Notes under the pieces: model-generated
What the model saw: the letters and a program-made list of their open reading frames with translations, nothing else
Database searches by the model: none
Told to the model about the DNA's origin: nothing
Source: Membranipora membranacea
Lineage: Eukaryota; Bryozoa; Gymnolaemata; Cheilostomatida; Membraniporidae
DNA: 60,000 bases
NCBI GenBank assembly: GCA_914767715.1
Contig: OU612066.1
Coordinates: forward strand, 18,390,283 to 18,450,282
Direction of reading: 5' to 3'
Shown: positions 22,662 through 33,180 of the stretch, in pieces
Numbering within the stretch: position 1 is the stretch's first letter
Layout: each line of letters starts with the position of its first letter
Translations under genes and position numbers: made by a program

Positions 22662-25600
22662 ATGTCTTCTAAGAGAGAATTTCTTCTTTACTATATAGCA
22701 ATATTAGGTAAGCATGTCATTCATTGATTACAGTAATTGTAAGAATAATTATTTTTATACTTCTTCAAAGAGCCAGCACTGATCAACCAGTTAGTTAGTC
22801 ATCACCAAGTTTATAATTGTTGGTTTATAATAAGTCTCTGACTAACAAAATTATGGGGATCTGTCTTTATGATTGACCGCATGTAAATAGTTAGAAGCTA
22901 GTGTGAATCTGAGCAAACAGCCTTTTAGTTGTGTGAGGCTGCATATATTGATTTCCAGTACACCATAATACTTTGAGTGCTACATCATGATCTTCATATG
23001 GATTGTGTGGTGGACAAAAAAGTGATTTGATTGGTGAAGCCTCAGCAAACCACAGCAAATAGAAATAAGGAGAGACAGACATGACAATAAAGGGTTGCGT
23101 AAAAAACTAGTCTACGCACTGTGCAGGATTTGCTTGGATTTTTCCTCTCATTACTTCTACATTAATCTTACTTCATATAGCCTAGGGTCCAATAATACAC
23201 ATTGTATGACCTTTTGTCAATGTCATCGATGACCGCCCTTATTCAAAATGAAAGAAATTCTGGCTGACATTTTCTTCACTACTTGGCAGTGAATATCTCT
23301 GCTCATGAGTATTTCCCAAACATGAGGCTACTTTTCCCAGAGTCTGACTGGAATACTCTCATACCTGGAGCAATATAGTAGGTGGCATGAACAGAAATCA
23401 ATAGATATTGCAGTTTTAGTGCTCCCCTTGATTAACTTATAACACTCAAGAGCAGACAACTCCAGCGAAATCCTGCATTGTTCTCAGACTTTTTCCCCTC
23501 CGGGGGGCCGTCGGACAGGGGGCAAAGTCTGGGGGCTCAGACTAGTAAAAAACAGATGTTTGAAGGATTTGGGTGCTGAGATTGAGAAATGGCTCATCTC
23601 CAGGATGCATTTATTATATCCTCTAAAGCCAGTTCAATTGGAGCACATGCTCATAACCCATTTACCCTTTGTTACAGGGCATTTAGCAAAAAGTAGTAGC
23701 TCTGTTATTATGGTAGCTATATGCTTCCGTACGTCACAGCCACTAACTCCGTGTGATAAGCTGACACGGAATTCCTTGCTAAATAGGGTCAATCCTGGCC
23801 TTGTTCAAGGCTAGGTCAATCCCACATGATCTATTGGCTAACAAAAAATGATAGTGCAATATAAAGCTCAAGGTAAAACGCTTTCCATCTAATGCCAACA
23901 AATTTGGTATAGGAGTAATATTCTTTTGATAAGTTTGCGCTTTTAAATGATATTATCACAGAGTAAGGATGTATCCTTACTCTGTGATATTATCATTATG
24001 CTAGCCTATGTTTCCATGCGTCACGACACTTACCCATAAGCGTAAGCGACAAGGAATTCATTGTTAAATGGGGTAGTGGAACATAGAAAAAAAATACCAA
24101 TGACTTGATCACCAAATGGCGAGAGCATTATAGTTGCTCCCCAATTTGAGTTTGAAAGGACCTGCGGAGCTTTCCCGCTCCACTATTCAAACAGTGTTGA
24201 TATTGAGGAAACATTCTATTCCAGGTTTGCAACAATGTTTAAAGTGATGTTCATGTTGTGTTGTCATGTTCAAATGACATTATTCATTGGATTGATTTAC
24301 ATATAGATGATTGCGCAAATAATCGGCTATTAACCATTTTACTAATGAAAAAGATCATATTTTTGGAAGGGAGTAATCTATACCCAAAAAAAGCGTGCGT
24401 TTTAAATTAATTAACATTCTTTGTTAGCTTTTCTTGTCAGAACAGTAAAAAGGCCCTAAATCCCTGTTTTGATAACAATAGTTAAAAAATTAGTTGGTGC
24501 AAGATAAAATTAATCTGTAATAATCATTCATGTAAGTGCTGGCTGTTAATTCTTACCATGATCTGTTTAAAACATGACTTAGTATTTTTCCTGTAGCAGT
24601 TTTTTAACTACGGACCAAAATGGATTCATTCATAGTCATCCAATAGCCATTTATTGAATAATGCCTTTCAATGAGGGGGAGCTTTACCCTGGATTCTCTT
24701 TACCCATAAGCCACAAAACTCAGATCAATTTCATCCTTCTAACATCAGTAATAAACAAAATTGTCCAGTGGTCTTCGAGAACTATAGGTGTCAATCACCT
24801 GTTCACTGGAGATTATGGTCTCATACCACTAACCTCCCTCACATGAGACAAGGCAAGACATGGCAAGGGGTTGAGGTAATTTGGCTTGCAGAAAGAACAG
24901 GCTAGACAGTGTTTGTCTCACAGTTTGAGTTATTTAACTTGTACTGTATTTTGACAGCCCTCTATGATGCCTGCCCTGAACTAAGGATAAAAGAAGAAAG
25001 AATAACAAGCTACAACAGGATTCGAAAATGGGATCATGATTATCCATTTTATCCAGCCTCCTTCGATGAAGTATCCAAAGAGTTTATATTGTTACCAAAA
25101 ACTCACCCTCAGAGAGATGGTAAATAAAATAATTATGTTTTAGCAACCTTTTACTTTAGATCATCCCCAATCAATTGATACATGAGAAATTATCACTTCT
25201 TGTCTAGTTTGTGCCTAAAATGTCAAAAGCAAACAATGTTTCCTTATCATATTCTAGTCTTAGTTTTCTTCTTTCGTAAAATCTAGATCGATTTCACAAG
25301 CCGTGTAAGATGAGATTTATTTAAACCCTCACATGAAGCATTGACATAATGTTGAGAGGTTTAAAGTTTGTGGGGATCAGCTTGCATTTGACGGCATACT
25401 ACGATGAAGAAACTATCCAAGTATTTTGATGTTTGGTATACACAGGAGTTACAAAGACAATTTCATACTAGAGTGTAGATTTATTCTTTTGTACAGTAAC
25501 CCTTACCCTTAATTACTCTTGTTTTAGAGAGCTTTGATGAATTTTTAAGCTTTGATATGTATGAACTACCTGGTGATAACAGACTTTTCTTCATCATACA

Positions 25601-26707
25601 CATTTACACTAGAAAATGGGTCGGTGGTTATTTAAAGTCAATGTACTCTCTTGGTCAATTGACAGAAGCTCCATCTGGTTACAAGGTTATTGCAACGGTA
25701 AGCATGTATTGGGTATAGATCTTCTAAACTTTAACATGGTTTAACTATGAAAAAGAAATTTAAGGACATTTTGAAACTCTGATGCCCTACCAAAGGAATA
25801 TTCTAGTATTGAATTAACAAATCAACGTTCTTTTTTACACTCTTATTGTCTTTAAAAATCTGCTGAATTAACGGCTTTTCCTTTTCTGCCTCTTCGTTCT
25901 CCCAGTCACAACCTCCAGTTCAATCTCATATTTTTCTAAAACTGACATGACTGCTTCTGTAGATTAAGATATCAAGAGGGGAGCGTAAAAGTATACAATG
26001 AAAGGAGAAACATATTTGCATGCTACTTTTTTTTAAAAAGATGCATGGATAAAATGGCCATATATATACACACAGTAACTTAACCCATGATCATGAAATT
26101 TCTTTTGTATTTGCTTCCAGCCAAGCCGAGAAAAGCCTTTACCAATTGTATCGATGTGTGATGATAACGTTTTTGAGGTCCAAAACATCCATTATCCTGG
26201 TTTAAAGTTTATCTCTGTTGGCTCACTTGGGGAATTCAGACTCATCAAACACCACAGTAAGTTATAAGTAATAATAATGAAAATATTAATAACAATATCA
26301 ATTTTATTCGCTGATCAAGTCATAAAGACACATAATACTATGCATAAAACAAAAATCCTAATGCATCAGGTCATCAGGTGAATTTGTTTAAAATATTGTT
26401 ATCAAGTAGGGCAATTCTATTGAAGGACTGATGATCTTTGATAAGAAAAGGTTTCTTCCTTAGCATCAAACTATTAGAAATAAAAAACAATTTTGCATAA
26501 TTGTTTGATAAAGTTCTTATTAGTTTAGTGGCCAAATGGTGTAATACGATTATATATATTTATTATATCGTTTATAATACATTGCTCACTCTATTTACAG
26601 GTGGAGGAAAGCAGAGTGCAGTCTGTGCTATCGGAAACAGGTTTCCAAAACTGAGGCTTACCTCCATTGGTTCGTGTGCAAGAGATACTTGGTACTGTTG
26701 GCGTTAA
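22662..26707 (+). CDS. Gene A copy 3, secreted protein (206 aa)
   Basis: Exons are 22662-22707, 24958-25119, 25528-25697, 26121-26256 and 26601-26707. All splice sites and the frame are intact. Exon 3 is 6 nt longer than in the other copies and reads GGYLKSMYS in place of GGYSMYS. Exon 2 has changes such as WDHDYPFYPASF. Exon 4 is of the A1/A2 type (PGLKFISVGSL). The end reads ARDTWYCWR-stop. The 2.25 kb intron 1 includes a 438-bp transposon at 23108-23545. The poly(A) signal is at 26743-26748. Confidence 0.87.
23108..23545 (+). mobile_element. Nonautonomous DNA transposon, hAT-like (TAGTCT ends)
   Basis: A 438-bp insertion in A3 intron 1 interrupts a sequence continuous in unit 1 (near 10930). 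The ends are TAGTCTACGC and, reversed, CTAGTCTGAGC. An 8-bp direct repeat TAAAAAAC lies on both sides (23100-23107 and 23546-23553). The right end is very GC-rich. There is no coding capacity. The 8-bp duplication fits the hAT superfamily; the family itself is not identified. Confidence 0.75.
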
Positions 26708-26829
26708 GATACAGTTTTTCTCCATAAATCAAGTTAGACTGTAATAAAGGTCTAAAAAGTAAAACACTTCAACCAGTCTCTCAAATCACACCTTTCAAAT
26801 CAAATCATATCTAAAATCTCAGTCAAATG

Positions 26830-26968
26830 CTTAGATAAAGTTTGATCCATTTTTCCCTCATTGGATTTGCCCCCCCCCCCCCTCTCTACTGACACGCCGA
26901 AGGAAAAAGGCGTGTCAGTAGAGGGGGGCAATTTTAAGGAGGGAAAAATGGATCAAACTTGATCTAGG
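26830..26968. repeat. Foldback hairpin element downstream of A3
   Basis: A near-perfect inverted repeat: the left arm runs from 26830 (AAGTTTGATCCATTTTTCCC) and the right arm ends at 26968. The inner arms read CTCTACTGACACGCC and GGCGTGTCAGTAGAG around a loop of about 10 nt. A run of 14 C lies in the left arm. It is absent from units 1, 2 and 5. It could be a foldback MITE and would form a very stable RNA hairpin if transcribed. Confidence 0.75.
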
Positions 26969-27071
26969 TCTTGCTATTATTGCATGCTAATGAAAGTATT
27001 GATGTAGTTATGCGAAATTTATCCACCGAGCTACTTTATTAATGGCAAAAGCGTAATACTGAAGCTGAGGC

Positions 27072-27212
27072 CCAATCAGAATTCTTTATTTATAGTTCGG
27101 ACACAAAATTTACATTTAAAGAGAGGATTGAAGGCTTTGTAAGTTTTTGCAAAAAAATGAGCAGAGTTGTGGTGGCTCAAACATAAGGATTATGCCTAGA
27201 GGTGGTATAAAA
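27072..27212 (+). promoter_or_regulatory. Putative B3 promoter (CCAAT and TATA boxes)
   Basis: CCAAT at 27072-27076 and TATAAAA at 27206-27212 lie 128 bp or more before the B3 start. The elements are kept even though the gene body is disrupted. Confidence 0.55.
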
Positions 27213-28552
27213 CGTCTATTGATTCTATTGTTCAAGCATTTTGAGTATAGCATTTGTTACATGGTTTGTGTAAAATCGCTACAAAAAGAGGCAACCGGAT
27301 TTTCTTTATTTGACTTTGTTGGCAGTAACAATAAGCAGAATGATGCGGAAAGTAGCAAACACCATCCAGGTAGGCATTATCAAATTTGTGTCATCATTGA
27401 ATTCATGTTTTTATCTGACAAAAGTGAGATGATCTAACTGTATGATTGATTAAAGTCCTTTATCTCATTAATATCAACTCAATCAAAATCTCACATTGCT
27501 GATAGATGGCGCAGAGGATTAATCTAATTTATCTTTCACTAAGTCAAATTTAGTATGACATCATTGCAAGGTCTGGCAAAGCCTTCTCAGTTTATTTTAT
27601 GATGGATTGCATATTAATTCTGGCCTTAATACCATATCAGTTTTTTTATATTACTGACTTATTGTGTTTACTCAATAGGCTCAAATATAATAAAACAATT
27701 ACAGTGCAGTTCACTTGATTCAAATCTTCGGGGACCACACAAAATTTGTCCTAATTAAGCAGAGTCTGAATTATGTGACATTAGAATGCTTCGAGCTCTG
27801 GCTGAAGAGACAAATTTTCCTTGTCTGAATTACCAGGAGCTCTGAATTTAACAGCTCACACTGTAAATATAATTATAACTTCTGTATTTTCTTCTAAAAC
27901 TAACTAACCAGGTCACTAAACTGATTAAAGAACTGACTATTATTTATTGTTTGTAGTTCCTTCTTGTACTGTGGCGTGGATTGACTGTAGAAGCCTCTAA
28001 CAATCACCTCAACTACAAACCTGCGTCGACTTATCGAGTATCAAGGTATGTAACTTGCTGTGGGACAGGGTTTCCAAAGCATTGGTGATGAATCTCAATT
28101 TGAGCTACAAAATTCATGGAAAATTTCTTTGAAATTTGCGAACAAAACAAACAGAAATTGATATAAATGACTATCCAAGTACAAAAGTGATTTCCCAAAC
28201 TGTGTCCCTATGAGTTTGCAATGGCGCAGAATCCGAATCAAAAATAATTTTCATCCTTTTATAAGCCGTTTTCAGGATAAGCTCATTTCACCTCTTCTTT
28301 CCTATCCTGTGTGGGTAAAAAAGTACCAGACTGGAGGGAAGACAATTCAAGATTAAGGCTTTGAACTGTTTATTGATATTTTTAAAAGTCCTTTCCATCA
28401 AAAAGTCAAGTGGATATGTCAAAATACCCATCAAATTTTTAAAATACAATAAATATGGCCTTGATCCAGTACTAGCTTGTTAAGTAAATCTATCTTTTCT
28501 AAACTTTGTTTTCCCTGTGAAAAAACCACTTCATAAAGAACGTGATCCCATG

Positions 28553-28732
28553 CAAAATGCTCAAACTACTGTCCAGTTTCGATACTCAGTGTCATGTTCA
28601 AGATTTCAAAGAAGACAATAGCTGCACAGATAAGCAAATTATTTGAAATTAATCACATTGGATTTAGAAAATGCATAAATTCTATGGGTGCCATAAATAT
28701 TCTAAAACCCTTTAGTTTCAGATATAACAGGA
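28553..28732 (+). mobile_element. LINE reverse-transcriptase fragment inside B3 exon 3
   Basis: The frame reads NYCPVSILSVMFKISKKTI then HIGFRKCINSMGAI. These match the LINE RT motifs NYRPVSxLxVxSKIxEK and FGFRKxxST. Flanking sequence matches B1 intron 2 before it and B1 exon 3 after it, so the fragment replaces, rather than merely interrupts, host DNA. It is not from the LINE at 29.5 kb, whose corresponding residues differ. Confidence 0.7.
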
Positions 28733-29605
28733 TCAAGGACAACAAAACAATTAACCTACCCAACTCTTTCTGTGATAACCAACCAAATCAAACAGCCCTA
28801 AACTGTAGTCAAATTAAATCAATTTCTTTCGGACCAACTTCTGTAGATTTGGCCAAAAATATTGCATATTACACTGCTGCTTCAACAATCTACCAAGTTA
28901 ACCTCTCTTCAGCAAACTTCTCAACTACCCCATTTAAACTCATGAGTGGGTTTGGAAGCATTTACGCGATGGCATTGAACAATAATTTCTCAGGGGCATA
29001 TACAACTCAAGGGCGCACAAATATTACATCATGTGGACTTTTTGAGATCAGAGATCACCCATGTCGGTCTAAATGGCAATCCTGGTAGAATTTTGCAAGC
29101 TGTTAGTGTTGGTGAAAAGGCACTGCTCTGCATAACCGAAGCCCCAGAGATGCTCCTCGTCAAGACAGATACTGGAGACTACACCAAGGTAGCAGAGGGA
29201 GTGACCAGTTTGCCCTTCAATGACACTGAGTGTGACCAGGAAAAAAATGATTGTAGCAGTTTTGGCCGATTATCGAACAAGAGGAAATGACTTGTATGCT
29301 GTTGAAAAAAGTCAAGGCCAGATACTCACCCTCAAGTATAATGGTAAGTCATTGTTATAGAAATTGAATCTTTTTTTTGAATTTTTAAACAAACATATAA
29401 TTCAGGGAGAATTCAAGGGAAAATGCTAACTGTAGTTTAACTTTATAAAAAATGTAAAAAATCCATTCTGTTTAAATTATGCTTGTATAAACATCTCGAC
29501 AGCGCTCCATTCGTCGACAGCGCTCCCAGTCATTCCAGGGACAGAGATTGTGGGGAGAGTCCCGGATGTGCGTCATGCAGAACTCTACATGGCGTGCTTT
29601 CTATT

Positions 29606-30439
29606 ATGATGGAGAAGATGGACAGCATGCAGGAGAAGATGGACAGCATGCAGGTTAAATTGGATAAAATTACTAGTGCTTTTTCTGAGAGCCCTAGTAC
29701 AAAGGAATGTCCATCAAATTCCAAAAATACCGTACAACAAACATATCTTCCAACTCAAACTCTTAACACCACACAACAATGGTCATCAGTTGCAAGCAGC
29801 AGTAGACAACTCCACAGAAATATTCCTTCATCAACAACACATCAAAACACACCAACACCAAGTTCACCGGCAACTACATCCAACACACCAGATCACATGC
29901 CATCTATTACAAAAACAGCTCGTCCAAACAACTTCAACCCCAAGCACTGCATCGTAATAAGTATCAACAAGTCATCAAAAACCTACCAAAACTATAATCA
30001 AGACAACATCAGACGTGAGATTAACCGTGAATTCGGCCCAACAATCATAGAAAACATAACGACCTACAATTTCAAGACAGAATCTCCAAAAATTATGCTG
30101 CACCTTCGCGATGAAAAGACAGTGACCAAGTTGATAAACACTTGGAATACATTACTATTTGAAAATTCGCAAGTAAGAAAGACAATCAATCCAGAATCAG
30201 CAAAAGTCAACACTGGTATGCTGAGAGGCATTCCTATCGATGCTGATGATGAACTTGTAATAAAAGAGATATCACAGAATTTCCCCAACTCTTCAGCTAT
30301 AAGGATTTACAAAGGGGAAAAGAAAATGCGCATCTTTAAAGTAAAGTTTGACACTCAGGACCAATACAACAAGGTCCTCAGTCAAGGTATGATTTTAGAC
30401 TCACTTAAACTTAAATGCCATTTTGAAAAACTTCTATGA
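29606..30439 (+). CDS. LINE ORF1 (nucleic-acid-binding-like protein)
   Basis: The first in-frame ATG pair is at 29606, giving about 277 aa. The frame is open back to the insertion joint at 29497, adding a short Cys-containing stretch. Near the start is a heptad-like coiled-coil repeat (MEKMDSMQEKMDSM). A Thr/Ser/Pro-rich linker follows, then an alpha-beta region (HCIVISINKS, IMLHLRDEKTV, MRIFKVKFD) that could be an RRM-like fold. The stop overlaps the ORF2 start. In related LINEs ORF1 proteins bind element RNA. Confidence 0.7.
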   Translation: MMEKMDSMQEKMDSMQVKLDKITSAFSESPSTKECPSNSKNTVQQTYLPTQTLNTTQQWSSVASSSRQLHRNIPSSTTHQNTPTPSSPATTSNTPDHMPSITKTARPNNFNPKHCIVISINKSSKTYQNYNQDNIRREINREFGPTIIENITTYNFKTESPKIMLHLRDEKTVTKLINTWNTLLFENSQVRKTINPESAKVNTGMLRGIPIDADDELVIKEISQNFPNSSAIRIYKGEKKMRIFKVKFDTQDQYNKVLSQGMILDSLKLKCHFEKLL

Positions 30440-33180
30440 TGGCAAAGAATTTTCATAGCGCATATCTTAATATCCGTGGATTGGCAAGCAAACTGGAAGA
30501 GGTTCGTTTAATTCTTAGTGATCACAAATTTAGTATACTGTGTTTGGCTGAAACATTTTTGAATGAAAATGATGACAGCTGCCTATATGAGGTACCAGGA
30601 TATACGATGATAAGAAGGGATAGGCTCTGTAACAATGGTGGGGGATTACTCTGCTATGTCCATGATTCACTGGTCATTGAACATCTGGAAAATTTAGATC
30701 TTTACATGGATGAGAGTATAACAGTCAAAGTCAGACCCAGAAGCCAAAAGAGTTTTTTGGTCACATACTTATATAGACCTCCCCAATCAAAAGCATCATG
30801 GAACACAGACTTTTCAGAGTTTGTCGAGCGTTGTTATGGTTTGAACGATGAAATTATAATATTTGGTGATTTCAATATTGATTTGCTGAATCCAAATTCG
30901 AAAAACAGGTGGTTAGATAATGTTACCTCTCCACTACTGTTGAATCAACTTATATCTGAACCCACTCGCATAACTAATTCATCAAGGACACTAATTGACC
31001 ACATCTATTCAAGTAAAAGTGACAATATTGCTAAATCTGGTGTCATCAAATATTCACTGAGTGATCATTTCATGATAGTAGCTTCAAGAGAGATTGATAG
31101 AAATGTTAAAATATCTAAACAAAGATGTAAGGTAACATTTTTGGATTATTCATTTGCAACACCTGAAAACATTTTTAACACATTCTCAAGGGAAAATTTT
31201 GGTTACGTACTGTATGAAAGATCAATAGACTCAATGTTTGAGAAGTTCTATAGCCATTTGAATCATCTTATATCAAAACTCGTGTTTGAGAAGACTCGTT
31301 TTGTAAGAACGCATAATCTTCCAAAATGGTTGGATGATGAGGTAAAAATGAACATCAAAATCAGAGATCAACTCAAACAAAACGGTGATTGGGAAGGATA
31401 TAAAAAACAGCGAAATTATGTCACTAATATGATCAGACAAAAGAAGAAAAGAGCTATTTCTAATACTATTAAAGAGTCTAAAGGTAATACAAAACCTGTT
31501 TGGGATGTATTAAAGAATAAAAAGAAGGAGACTTTCCCTGCGACAAATTTGAGTGCAGATCAATTTAACAGCCATTTCACATCCATTGCAAAATCAATCA
31601 CAAAGAACCTTGTTGTAACAGATGAGATGACATTTCCCGTATCCAAACATAATTTGACAGACATACCACAATTCACCCCTTTCACATGTACAAGAATATT
31701 GTTCCACATTCCTGATAGTAAAAGTACAGGACCTGACAGAATTACAGTGAAGATGTTGAAGCTTGTTTGGCCTTATATTGTGGATATTGTCACCGATATG
31801 TTTAACAGGGTTTTAAGCAAAGGACAGTTCCCTTCAACATGGAAACTAGCTCGAGTTTCACCAATACATAAATCTGGGGATATAAATAACCCATCAAATT
31901 ATAGGCCAATTTCAGTCTTGCCTGTTCTTTCAAAAATATTTGAGAAACACATAAATCACCATCTGCAAGAATATCTCACTAAGAACAAAATGATCCATGA
32001 GCTTCAATGTGGATTTAGAAAAGGCCATTCTTGTTCAGACAGTTTATTTAAAATTATTTCAGACTCTTTGGTGGAGAAAATTAATGGAAATGTTATGACA
32101 TTACTTTTTCTGGATTTTAAAAAGGCATTTGACTGTGTATCCCATGTTTTACTACACAACAAGTTGAAGGCTTGCGGCATCGGAGGAAATATGTTAAAAC
32201 TTCTTGACACCTTTCTGACAGACAGAAGGCAGTTTGTTAAACTCAATAATATTGAATCTTGTAGATTGCCTATCACAATAGGGGTCCCTCAAGGTTCAAT
32301 CCTAGCACCAACTTTGTTTCTCATTTTCATAAATGATTTATTAACTTCATCAAAATCAGACTCATCATCATATGCATATGCTGATGATACAGTGTTCCTG
32401 TCATCTAATAAAAACCTTCAGCAACTAAAGGCAAAGGCATCTGAAGATTTAAGTGGCATTTTGGATTGGTGCAATCGTAACCGGATGGTTATAAATGTTC
32501 AGAAATCTCATTACATGCTACTTAACATCTCAGATCCGCTTTATGACCTGGAACTGTACATAGGGCATGAAAAACTAAACAGACAGAGAACTACAAGGCT
32601 TCTGGGTTTTGTGTTGAATGACTCGCTTTCATGGCAGGATCATCTAGAGTATGTATATAAAAAGGTACAACGGAATGTTTACCTACTTCAAAATTTGAGA
32701 TACTTCTTGGATATAGCAAGTGCCCGCACATTTTACTTCCAGTTTATCTATTGGCACCTTATATATGGTATCCATATCATTGGCAACTTGTCCTGCAATA
32801 ATGCCCTCAATAGATTATTTTTGTTGCAAAAACGGGCTTTACGCATTATCGCCAATGTGCATTACATCCCATATTATCTCATTTCAACCGAATCCATTAC
32901 ACAATCATTACAACTCCTACCTCTTCCTAAGCTTGTTTGTTATTTCACTTCACTTTTTGCGCATAAGATAAACAATTTTTTAACACCTCCATTTATATAT
33001 AGAGGATTTAAAAACACTACCAAGTTCAATTTTCGTGATAAACATTTACTTTTATATCATACAGACAATCTAAGATACAAAGTTTCTGCTACATACAATT
33101 CTTTACCGTTACATTTGAGATCTAAAGAGAAGTTCAGTTCATTCAAAACTTTACTTTTCAACCATATATTATCGACTTGA
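30436..33180 (+). CDS. LINE ORF2: endonuclease and reverse transcriptase (914 aa)
   Basis: The N-terminal apurinic-type endonuclease has LNIRGL (residues 11-16), LAETFL (E39), YRPP (113-116), GDFNID (144-149) and SDH (209-211). The reverse transcriptase has TGPD, NYRPISVLPVLSKIFEK (from 488), QCGFRKGHS, LFLDFKKAFD, GVPQGS (616-621) and the catalytic YADD (648-651). The thumb-like region and C-terminus end LFNHILST-stop. All catalytic residues I can check are present. Length and domain order fit CR1/L2-type LINEs. The exact clade needs a tree. Confidence 0.92.
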   Translation: MMAKNFHSAYLNIRGLASKLEEVRLILSDHKFSILCLAETFLNENDDSCLYEVPGYTMIRRDRLCNNGGGLLCYVHDSLVIEHLENLDLYMDESITVKVRPRSQKSFLVTYLYRPPQSKASWNTDFSEFVERCYGLNDEIIIFGDFNIDLLNPNSKNRWLDNVTSPLLLNQLISEPTRITNSSRTLIDHIYSSKSDNIAKSGVIKYSLSDHFMIVASREIDRNVKISKQRCKVTFLDYSFATPENIFNTFSRENFGYVLYERSIDSMFEKFYSHLNHLISKLVFEKTRFVRTHNLPKWLDDEVKMNIKIRDQLKQNGDWEGYKKQRNYVTNMIRQKKKRAISNTIKESKGNTKPVWDVLKNKKKETFPATNLSADQFNSHFTSIAKSITKNLVVTDEMTFPVSKHNLTDIPQFTPFTCTRILFHIPDSKSTGPDRITVKMLKLVWPYIVDIVTDMFNRVLSKGQFPSTWKLARVSPIHKSGDINNPSNYRPISVLPVLSKIFEKHINHHLQEYLTKNKMIHELQCGFRKGHSCSDSLFKIISDSLVEKINGNVMTLLFLDFKKAFDCVSHVLLHNKLKACGIGGNMLKLLDTFLTDRRQFVKLNNIESCRLPITIGVPQGSILAPTLFLIFINDLLTSSKSDSSSYAYADDTVFLSSNKNLQQLKAKASEDLSGILDWCNRNRMVINVQKSHYMLLNISDPLYDLELYIGHEKLNRQRTTRLLGFVLNDSLSWQDHLEYVYKKVQRNVYLLQNLRYFLDIASARTFYFQFIYWHLIYGIHIIGNLSCNNALNRLFLLQKRALRIIANVHYIPYYLISTESITQSLQLLPLPKLVCYFTSLFAHKINNFLTPPFIYRGFKNTTKFNFRDKHLLLYHTDNLRYKVSATYNSLPLHLRSKEKFSSFKTLLFNHILST

